DNA from: JBCBEX01 sp039177895
GTDB taxonomy: Bacteria; Bacteroidota; Rhodothermia; Rhodothermales; Rubricoccaceae
NCBI GenBank assembly: GCA_039177895.1
Contig: JBCDFO010000361.1
Location: forward strand, 1-5,037
Direction of reading: 5' to 3'
Length of the DNA stretch: 5,037 nt
In this document: positions 1 to 4,886 of the stretch, in pieces
Layout of the letters: every line of letters begins with the position of its first letter
Numbering within the stretch: the first letter of the stretch is position 1
Program-made: the position numbers and the translations under genes
The notes under the pieces: generated by a model
Database searches by the model: none
Told to the model about the DNA's origin: nothing
What the model saw: only the letters and a program-made list of their open reading frames with translations

Positions 1-288
1 GATCACCTCCGCGCCGGTGTCAAGACGGGTGACGCGCAGGCGCGTGCCGAAGGGCAGCGTCCGGTGCGCCGCCGTCAGGCCCTCCGGGTCGAACGTCTCG
101 CCGTTGGCGGTCGGCAGCCCGGCATACTTGTAGCCGTACCAGCTCGCCGTCCCCTGCGTCGGGCCGATGGCGGTCTCCGGCGGGGTCTCGGTCTCGAAGA
201 ACGCAGCCGGGTCGCAACCGACGAGCGCGAGCAGCAGCGGGAGGACGAGCGTGGCACGCAGCGCGTGGTGGCGAAACGCTGGAGACAT
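1..288 (-). CDS. rlpA: RlpA-like septal lipoprotein / lytic transglycosylase, N-terminal part (cut by window edge)
   Basis: The first 96 residues are visible; the 3' end lies outside the window. Residues 1-25 form a lipoprotein signal: a basic n-region (R6, H7, H8, R11), a Leu/Val-rich core, and the lipobox L22-V-G-C25, so the mature protein should begin with a lipid-anchored Cys25. After a short acidic/Pro-rich linker (about 26-45) the double-psi beta-barrel domain begins with the RlpA hallmark pattern ASWYG (48-52), TANGETFD (60-67), LTAAHRTLPFGT (71-82) and LRVT (84-87). E64, D67 and H75 reproduce the Glu-x-x-Asp-x7-His spacing known to matter in RlpA enzymes, which in Pseudomonas cleave peptide-free glycan strands at the division septum. 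Whether a C-terminal SPOR domain follows cannot be seen. The ATG at 288 is chosen because it gives a complete signal peptide; the leader has no Shine-Dalgarno sequence. Family assignment is firm; enzymatic activity is inferred. Residue 26, just after the lipidated Cys, is Asp. Confidence 0.9.
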   Translation of the reverse strand, partial: MSPAFRHHALRATLVLPLLLALVGCDPAAFFETETPPETAIGPTQGTASWYGYKYAGLPTANGETFDPEGLTAAHRTLPFGTRLRVTRLDTGAEVI

Positions 289-409
289 GGTCGGAAGGGT
301 AGGGGTCGCCGAGGAGGGTGGATACGCGGGGAAGGCTCAGCGAAGACAGGCGCAAACTCCGAACCAGAGGGGCATTCTGGCAACACCGTCGTCGTAACGA
401 GCATAGGAG

Positions 410-489
410 GGAGCGTGACTCCAGCCGCGCAATCAGAGGCGAATGTCACGTCCGACTCTCCATTCACCGTCCCGGTTTCGTCACGCTCC
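410..489. repeat. 10-bp perfect inverted repeat upstream of the 153-aa gene
   Basis: GGAGCGTGAC at 410-419 and its exact reverse complement GTCACGCTCC at 480-489 lie 60 bp apart in the 202-bp gap between rlpA and the divergent 153-aa gene. The right arm ends one base before the preferred ATG (491). If a transcript starts upstream of 410, the arms could pair and cover the translation start; otherwise they could be paired protein-binding half-sites. The sequence directly shows only the repeat; function is speculative. The rest of the gap contains no gene and no clear promoter boxes, although promoters for both divergent genes should lie in it. Confidence 0.35.
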
Positions 490-490
490 G

Positions 491-952
491 ATGTCAACGT
501 CCCGTACCACGACGCTCGCCAGCCAGGATGGGGTGCTCACCATCGCGATGAAGCCGGAGGCAGACCGCCGCGTGCGCCGCGTCGAGGGCCTCCATCTCCA
601 ATTCATCGCGGACCACTGGCCGAGCCTGGCAGCGGCAGCGTTCGACGGGTGGAAACGCCACGGGGCTGGGGCCGTCGTGCTCATTGGCGGCGCGAAGTCG
701 AGTTTCTTTGGGAAGAGCGAGCCGTTCGTGGCGGAGACGATCTGGTTCACCACGCAGGTCCACAACGTCCCCGGTGCGCCGGAAGCCTGGTTCTCCGGGT
801 GGGAGGCGCAGCAGCTAGAGACGTACGACCCCAACACGGAGAGCCTGCTCATCTTCGTGGATGTCGAGCGCGACATTCGGTGTGGCTACCGGGTCCAGGG
901 CATGCTCGCGCCGCCTGAGGCCCACGTCCACGCCCGCGCCCGGTTCAACTGA
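491..952 (+). CDS. Conserved-looking protein of unknown function, 153 aa
   Basis: I do not recognise the family with confidence. The protein has no signal peptide or membrane segment, so it should be cytoplasmic. It is Trp-rich (W43, W54, W85, W100, W104). A helical stretch (about 33-56, ending FDGWKRHG) runs into a hydrophobic strand AVVLIGG (61-67); the C-terminal part carries YDPNTESLLIFVDVE (112-126) then GYRVQG (132-137) and PPEAH (141-145), which reads like a small alpha/beta fold. An in-frame ATG at 443 would add 16 residues (Arg/Ser/Pro-rich, not domain-like), so 491 is preferred, but the choice is uncertain. Codons are GC-rich at third positions, as in neighbouring genes. It is divergent from rlpA and convergent with the beta-lactamase gene, with only 17 bp between the two stop codons, so it is likely monocistronic. 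Coding status is fairly sure; function is unknown. Confidence 0.7.
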   Translation: MSTSRTTTLASQDGVLTIAMKPEADRRVRRVEGLHLQFIADHWPSLAAAAFDGWKRHGAGAVVLIGGAKSSFFGKSEPFVAETIWFTTQVHNVPGAPEAWFSGWEAQQLETYDPNTESLLIFVDVERDIRCGYRVQGMLAPPEAHVHARARFN

Positions 953-959
953 ACAGGGC
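938..959. terminator. Imperfect hairpin at the convergent gene ends (weak terminator candidate)
   Basis: GCCC-G-GTTC (938-946) pairs with GAAC-A-GGGC (951-959) around the loop AACT: eight base pairs with one internal G/A mismatch. The stem overlaps the stop codon of the 153-aa gene (950-952) and lies just past the stop of the convergent beta-lactamase gene, where a shared bidirectional terminator would be expected. Neither strand has a T-tract after the stem, so an intrinsic terminator is not well supported; the hairpin might only protect the mRNA 3' end. Confidence 0.3.
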
Positions 960-969
960 AACTGGCGGA

Positions 970-1890
970 TCAGCGGGACGGCAGCAGCCGCTCGCCTTCG
1001 AGGATCGTCCGGACGATGCGGATGCGTTTCGGTGCATCGGCCCCACCGTTGGGCATGTCGATGTTGAGCGCGAACGCCCAGCGTTGCGGCCCGTCGGGCG
1101 TCGTGTGCTCGACGTAGCCTACCCACCAGCCGAGGTCGGGGTCGGGTGCGTTGGCCCAGCCAGTCTTGGCGCGGAGCACGTAGGGCGTCCCGTCTTCTAG
1201 CGTCCCGCGTTCGACGGTCATCATGCTCCGCACCGCCTTCTGCGTAGGCGACGAGATCGGGAGCGACCCGCGCGCGAGGCCTTCGATCAGCGTGATCTGC
1301 TCCGTCGCCGATACGCGGAGGGCGCCGTTGAGCCAGAACAGGTCGATGCCGCCGCCGATGTCCTGGTTGCCGTAGCCAAGGCGGTCCACGAAGCCCCGCA
1401 TCTGGGTCTCGCCGATCCGCCGGGCGATGTCCTGAAAGACCCACACGGCCGACGCCCGCAGCGCCGGGCCAAGCGTGAGGTCCTGGTTCCACGCGGACGC
1501 GAAGCGCTCAACGCCGTCCCACACGAAGACCTCGTTCGTGTCCGCGACGACGCCCGATTCGAGCGCGAAGAGGCTATTGGGAATCTTGAACGTGGAGGCG
1601 GGAAGGTAGCGCGTCTCGGCGCGCTCAGGGTTGTGGACGTGCAACGAATCGATGCCGGTGTGGGCCGCCTCCGCGAGCGGCTCGCCGCTGAGCGTGGCGA
1701 GGACAAACGTGCCCACCACGCCTTCGTCTTCGAACGCCTGGGCGAAGTCCACGCGAACCTGCGGACTGGGAGAGTTCTTGTGTGGATCCTCCGCTGTATG
1801 GGCGTCCTGCGTTGCATCCGCAGGGAGCGTCAGCGACGCGGCATGCCAGGCGAGTAGCCCGGCGAGAACGGCAACGATAAGAGCGCGCAT
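970..1890 (-). CDS. bla: Class D (OXA-type) serine beta-lactamase
   Basis: 306 aa. The product hydrolyses beta-lactams in the periplasm through an acyl-serine intermediate. An export signal covers about residues 1-26 (R2, hydrophobic 4-21) with no lipobox; a low-complexity linker (about 27-45) makes it longer than the usual 260-280 aa. Class D motifs appear in order: S99-T-F-K102 (nucleophile Ser and the Lys that is normally carboxylated) within YLPASTFKIPNSLFALE; S147-A-V149; Y173-G-N175; W186 in the FWL segment, matching the Trp that stabilises the carboxy-lysine; K242-T-G244 followed by W245; and GWWVG (254-258). From memory, the WDG, SAVW, RAKTGW and ALNID segments resemble the OXA-2 branch more than OXA-48; I could not align them. 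All catalytic residues are present, so activity is likely; substrate range cannot be read from sequence. It is divergent from phoD (86 bp apart), with no mobile element nearby, so it is probably resident. The ATG at 1890 lacks a Shine-Dalgarno sequence. Confidence 0.95.
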   Translation of the reverse strand: MRALIVAVLAGLLAWHAASLTLPADATQDAHTAEDPHKNSPSPQVRVDFAQAFEDEGVVGTFVLATLSGEPLAEAAHTGIDSLHVHNPERAETRYLPASTFKIPNSLFALESGVVADTNEVFVWDGVERFASAWNQDLTLGPALRASAVWVFQDIARRIGETQMRGFVDRLGYGNQDIGGGIDLFWLNGALRVSATEQITLIEGLARGSLPISSPTQKAVRSMMTVERGTLEDGTPYVLRAKTGWANAPDPDLGWWVGYVEHTTPDGPQRWAFALNIDMPNGGADAPKRIRIVRTILEGERLLPSR

Positions 1891-1976
1891 AGAGGCTGGA
1901 CGGCATGGGACTGTGAGGACGCGTAGGTTGGGAGGAAGCTAGCATCTCGCCTGTCCACCTTGCCTCCTGCTCTGGT
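1891..1976. promoter_or_regulatory. Divergent intergenic region carrying the bla and phoD promoters (no clear boxes)
   Basis: These 86 bp separate two divergently transcribed genes, so promoters for both are expected here or in the flanking 5' ends. I see no convincing sigma-70 -35/-10 pair. TAGGTTGG (1924-1931) only loosely resembles the Bacteroidota -7 element TAnnTTTG. No Shine-Dalgarno sequence precedes either start. The call is based on gene geometry, not on a recognised motif. Confidence 0.35.
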
Positions 1977-3317
1977 ATGCGTCGCATCCTCTTGCTCTTC
2001 CTCCTGCTGGTTCTCACCACGCCCGCCTTTGCCCAGCAGAACTTGCTGAAGTCTGGGCCGATGCTCGGCTACAGCACCCACCGCGAGGTCGCCGTGTGGG
2101 TGCAGACGACCGAGCCCGCCGACGTGCAGGTGCGCTACCGTCCCGAGGGCAGCACCGCCGACTTCGCCGTGTCTGAAGTCGTCCGCGCCGACCGCGACTC
2201 CTGGCTCACGGCCGAGGTCGTGCTCTTCGGCCTGGAGCCGGGCACGCGCTACGCCTACGACGTGCTTCTCGATGGTACGGCCATCGAGCGGCCCTACTCA
2301 ACGGTCTTCCAGACGCAGACGCTCTGGCAGTGGCGCACCGACCCGCCCGAATTCACCATCGCCTTCGGCTCGTGCGCCTTCGTGAACGATCCGCCCTTCG
2401 ACCGGCCCGGCAACGGCTACGGCGGCGACTACCAGATCTACGAAACCATCGCCGCCCAGCAGCCCGACGCGATGCTCTGGCTCGGCGACAACGTCTATCT
2501 TCGCGAGGTCGACTGGTGGTCCGCGCACGGCATCGACTACCGCTACAGCCACACGCGCGCGCTGCCCGAGATGCAACCGCTCCTCGCCGCGACCCACCAC
2601 TACGCGACGTGGGACGACCACGAGTTCGGCCCCAACAACTCTGACCGGTCGTACGTCCTCAAGGGCGCAACGCTCGACGCGTTCAAACGCTACTGGGCCA
2701 ACCCGACCTACGGCCTCCCCGAAACGCCCGGCGTCTTCGGCCACTTCGAGTGGGGCGACGTGGAGTTCTTCCTGATCGACAACCGCTACCACCGCAGCCC
2801 GTCTGACGCGCCGCGCACGCCCGAGAAGACCATCCTCGGCGACGCGCAGTTCACCTGGCTCGTCGATGCGCTCACGGCGAGCCGCGCGCCGTTCAAGGTG
2901 GTCGTGAGCGGCGGGCAGGTGCTCAACCGCTTCCCGCTCTTCGAGAACTGGGCAACGTACCCGCATGAGCGCCAGCGCCTCCTCCAGGCCATCGACGAGC
3001 GCGGCATCGAAGGCGTGGTGTTCCTATCGGGCGACCGACACCACGGCGAGTTGATCCGCATCGACCGCCCGGCGCGCTACCCGCTCTACGACTTCACCTC
3101 GTCGCCGCTGACGGCGGGCGCATCCTCAGCGCGGCGCGAGCAGATCAACCCGGACCGGGTGGACGGGACGTTCGTGACCCAGCGGCACTTCGGGACGCTC
3201 ACCGTGTCCGGCCCGCGCACGGACCGGGTAATGGAACTCAAGGCGTTCGACGCGGACGGGGCGGAACTGTGGGCTTACACGATCCGCGCCAGGGACCTCC
3301 AGATTCAGGACGAGTAG
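1977..3317 (+). CDS. phoD: PhoD-family alkaline phosphatase / phosphodiesterase, secreted
   Basis: 446 aa. PhoD enzymes release phosphate from phosphomonoesters and diesters outside the cytoplasm using an iron-calcium centre. Residues 1-19 are a signal peptide with probable cleavage at AFA|QQ. Residues about 22-118 fit the beta-sandwich PhoD N-terminal domain (VAVWVQT 38-44; LEPGTRYAYDV 86-96). The metallophosphatase domain (about 125-435) shows G131-S-C133 (Cys is an iron ligand in PhoD), LWLGDNVY (167-174) with D171, W212-D-D-H-E216 followed by FGPNNSD, FFLIDNRYHR (264-273), VVVSGGQ (308-314), FLSGDRHHGEL (349-359) with D353 and H355/H356, and YDFTSSPLTAG (371-381). All core motifs are intact and the length is somewhat below that of typical longer PhoD proteins. 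It is transcribed alone, away from bla, and ends at a hairpin terminator. No Pho box was identified, so phosphate regulation is only presumed. The ATG at 1977 is supported by the signal peptide starting there. Confidence 0.93.
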   Translation: MRRILLLFLLLVLTTPAFAQQNLLKSGPMLGYSTHREVAVWVQTTEPADVQVRYRPEGSTADFAVSEVVRADRDSWLTAEVVLFGLEPGTRYAYDVLLDGTAIERPYSTVFQTQTLWQWRTDPPEFTIAFGSCAFVNDPPFDRPGNGYGGDYQIYETIAAQQPDAMLWLGDNVYLREVDWWSAHGIDYRYSHTRALPEMQPLLAATHHYATWDDHEFGPNNSDRSYVLKGATLDAFKRYWANPTYGLPETPGVFGHFEWGDVEFFLIDNRYHRSPSDAPRTPEKTILGDAQFTWLVDALTASRAPFKVVVSGGQVLNRFPLFENWATYPHERQRLLQAIDERGIEGVVFLSGDRHHGELIRIDRPARYPLYDFTSSPLTAGASSARREQINPDRVDGTFVTQRHFGTLTVSGPRTDRVMELKAFDADGAELWAYTIRARDLQIQDE

Positions 3318-3339
3318 GCGTCGAGGTTGCATACGCAAA

Positions 3340-3369
3340 AACGCCCCGCTCTTCGCTGAGCGGGGCGTT
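3340..3369. terminator. Bidirectional intrinsic terminator between phoD and the small membrane-protein gene
   Basis: AACGCCCCGCT (3340-3350) and AGCGGGGCGTT (3359-3369) form a perfect 11-bp GC-rich stem around an 8-nt loop. On the minus strand the stem runs into TTTTT (complement of the A-run 3337-3341), a good intrinsic terminator 23 bp after the stop of the small minus-strand gene. On the plus strand it lies 23 bp after the phoD stop but has only a short TT tail, so it is weaker in that direction. Confidence 0.8.
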
Positions 3370-3391
3370 CGAAGTTGGAAGCCAAGCGTCG

Positions 3392-3631
3392 CTAGAAGAC
3401 GCGGCGACGGTCCGGCGTGCGGGTGCGCATGCGCGGGGCAGAGGCGCGGTCCTGCGCGCGATCCACCGCGTGGCGTGGGCCGGTCGGGCGGACAGGGCGC
3501 GGCGACGGCGACGCGGGCGGCGGGGGTGGGTCGTCGGACTGCGACGGGCCGCCCTGGTTCAGCACCGTCCAGGCGTACATCCCGAGCGCCATCGGCATGA
3601 CTCCGAAGAAGAGAACGAGGACGCCAAGCAT
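3392..3631 (-). CDS. Small single-pass membrane protein with Pro/Arg-rich tail, unknown function
   Basis: 79 aa, not assigned to a family. Residues 1-24 form one hydrophobic transmembrane segment (MLGVLVLFFGVMPMALGMYA, then WTVL). Residues 27-34 are a short polar linker, 35-39 are five consecutive prolines, and 40-79 are rich in Pro and Arg (ending RRRVF). By the positive-inside rule the tail should be cytoplasmic, with the N-terminus outside. The five-proline run would probably need EF-P to be translated efficiently. The ATG at 3631 puts the hydrophobic segment at the very N-terminus; an in-frame GTG at 3640 would add three residues. Longer upstream extensions look non-coding. Support for a real gene: GC-rich third positions, a sensible membrane segment and a T-tailed terminator just downstream. 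It is divergent from purM. The segment could instead be an uncleaved signal anchor. Confidence 0.6.
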   Translation of the reverse strand: MLGVLVLFFGVMPMALGMYAWTVLNQGGPSQSDDPPPPPASPSPRPVRPTGPRHAVDRAQDRASAPRMRTRTPDRRRVF

Positions 3632-3840
3632 GACAATCACAGGGTTGGGTGTGCAGCGGTGAAAATAGCGTCTCGCGGCGAAAGGGCAAGCAGGCGACGC
3701 AAAAAAGCCCTTACACGGCGACGGAACCGATACAGGCGCGGGGTGGGGACCGCCCTGTATCTTGCCAAGCTGTCCATCAAGCAACGTGCCGGATCCGAGC
3801 GCCCCGTGCGCTGCATCCGACCGAACCCCCATCCACTGCT
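3632..3840. promoter_or_regulatory. Divergent intergenic region upstream of purM
   Basis: These 209 bp separate the small minus-strand gene from purM and should hold promoters for both. No credible ORF, tRNA or riboswitch fold is visible. The clearest structure is the inverted repeat at 3729-3761, annotated separately. TATCTTG (3758-3764) resembles a degenerate Bacteroidota -7 element on the plus strand, but no matching TTTG lies at the expected upstream distance. The A-run at 3701-3706 is not followed or preceded by a convincing stem. Confidence 0.35.
3729..3761 (+). repeat. Inverted repeat (operator or leader hairpin) upstream of purM
   Basis: GATACAGG (3729-3736) and CCTGTATC (3754-3761) are perfect 8-bp arms. 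With one bulged C (3753) the stem extends by C3737-G3752 and G3738-C3751 around a 12-nt G-rich loop. It ends 79 bp before the purM ATG. It could be a repressor-binding site or a leader RNA hairpin; there is no T-tract, so it is not a terminator. It does not match the E. coli PurR operator. Confidence 0.4.
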
Positions 3841-4842
3841 ATGACCACCTACCGCGACGCGGGCGTCGACATCGACGCGGGCGACGAAACTGTGCGCCGC
3901 ATCAAGCCGCTGGTGCGCCAGACGTTCACGCCGGGCGTGCTTACCGACATCGGCGCGTTCGGCGGCTTTTTTTCGCTCGATCCGCAGGCCTACCGCGAGC
4001 CCGTGCTTGTCTCGTCCGTGGACGGGGTCGGAACGAAACTCAAGGTGGCGTTTCGTACCGGGCGCCACGGCACGGTGGGGCAGGACCTCGTCAACCACTG
4101 CGTCAACGACATCGCCGTCTGCGGCGCAAAGCCGCTTTTCTTCCTCGACTATTTCTCCGTCGGCAAGCTCGACCCGGTCGTGGCGGAGCAGATCGTCTCC
4201 GGGTTCGCGACGGCGTGCAAGGAAAACGGCTGCGCGCTCATCGGCGGAGAGACGGCGGAGATGCCCGACCTCTACCGCGAGGGGGAGTACGACCTCGCCG
4301 GGTGCATCGTCGGCGTCGTGGAGAAGGACCGCATCGTGCAAGGCGATGCCATCGAGGCGGGCGACGTGCTCCTCGGGTTGCCTTCGACGGGGATGCACAC
4401 CAACGGCTACTCGCTCGCGCGCAAGGTGCTCTTCGGGAAGTACGACGTCCACGACGCGCCGGAGGGCCTCGGCGGCGAGACGGTCGGGGCGGCGCTGCTC
4501 CGCGTCCACCGGTCCTACCTCCGCGCCTGCCAGGCGCTCATCGACGCCGAGTGCGTGAGCGGGCTCGCGCACGTCACGGGCGGTGGCCTCGAAGGCAACA
4601 CCCGCCGCATCGTCCCCGACGGCCTCGCCCTCGACGTGGACTGGGGCGCGTGGGAACGCCCGGCGCTCTTCCGGCTCATTCAGGACCTGGGCGGCGTGCC
4701 CGAGGACGACATGCGGCGCACGTTCAACAACGGCATCGGCCTCGTCGCCGTCGTACCCGAGGCGAAGCTCTCGGCGGCGCGGCGCGTGCTCGAATCGCTC
4801 GGAGAGCAGCCCATCGAGATCGGTCGGATCGCGCAGGCGTGA
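3841..4842 (+). CDS. purM: Phosphoribosylformylglycinamidine cyclo-ligase (AIR synthetase)
   Basis: 333 aa, close to the usual 340-350. PurM catalyses the fifth step of de novo purine synthesis in the cytoplasm: FGAM + ATP gives aminoimidazole ribonucleotide + ADP + Pi. Visible family motifs: TYRDAGVDIDAG (3-14); GGFFSL (41-46); SSVDGVGTKLK (58-68), the ATP/phosphate-binding signature; VNHCVNDIAVCGAKPLFFLDY (84-104); IGGETAEMP (134-142); GLPSTGMHTNGYSLAR (179-194); LAHVTGGGLEGN (242-253) with the Gly-rich loop; and MRRTFNNGIG (291-300). The N-terminal AIRS domain runs to about residue 165 and the C-terminal domain from about 172. The ATG at 3841 begins directly with the family's N-terminal motif, so the start is secure despite the absence of a Shine-Dalgarno sequence. 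gpsA follows after 44 bp with no terminator. A run of seven T (3967-3973) encodes part of G-F-F-S; the frame is intact across it. Confidence 0.98.
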   Translation: MTTYRDAGVDIDAGDETVRRIKPLVRQTFTPGVLTDIGAFGGFFSLDPQAYREPVLVSSVDGVGTKLKVAFRTGRHGTVGQDLVNHCVNDIAVCGAKPLFFLDYFSVGKLDPVVAEQIVSGFATACKENGCALIGGETAEMPDLYREGEYDLAGCIVGVVEKDRIVQGDAIEAGDVLLGLPSTGMHTNGYSLARKVLFGKYDVHDAPEGLGGETVGAALLRVHRSYLRACQALIDAECVSGLAHVTGGGLEGNTRRIVPDGLALDVDWGAWERPALFRLIQDLGGVPEDDMRRTFNNGIGLVAVVPEAKLSAARRVLESLGEQPIEIGRIAQA

Positions 4843-4886
4843 GCAGGAGTCTGTAGGTACCTCTTTCAACCCAACCTCCTCGCCCT

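Noticed and set aside
64..918. 284-aa plus-strand open frame
   Set aside because: It runs antisense through rlpA and out of frame through the 153-aa gene, with a low-complexity Arg/Gly-rich product.
970..1890. Penicillin-binding protein or BlaR/MecR sensor instead of beta-lactamase
   Set aside because: It lacks the membrane sensor domains, and the YGN motif and the Trp after it are specific to class D hydrolases of this size.
2298..2966. 222-aa minus-strand open frame within phoD
   Set aside because: Antisense shadow of a gene with full PhoD motifs; the product is repetitive Val/Arg/Glu-rich.
3632..3832. N-terminal extension of the small membrane protein to 146 aa
   Set aside because: The extra 67 residues have no domain character and would cover the purM promoter region; the start at 3631 gives a clean N-terminal membrane segment.
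3632..3840. Purine riboswitch upstream of purM
   Set aside because: I see no conserved purine-aptamer core or three-way junction; the only structure is a simple imperfect stem.
3269..3844. 191-aa plus-strand frame bridging phoD and purM
   Set aside because: It crosses a strong terminator and the opposing small gene, and its product is Arg-rich with no recognisable segment.
3637..4869. 410-aa open frame on the minus strand across purM
   Set aside because: It lies almost wholly antisense to the unmistakable purM gene; long antisense frames are common in GC-rich genes, and its Arg/Ala/Val/Asp/Glu-rich product shows no domain.
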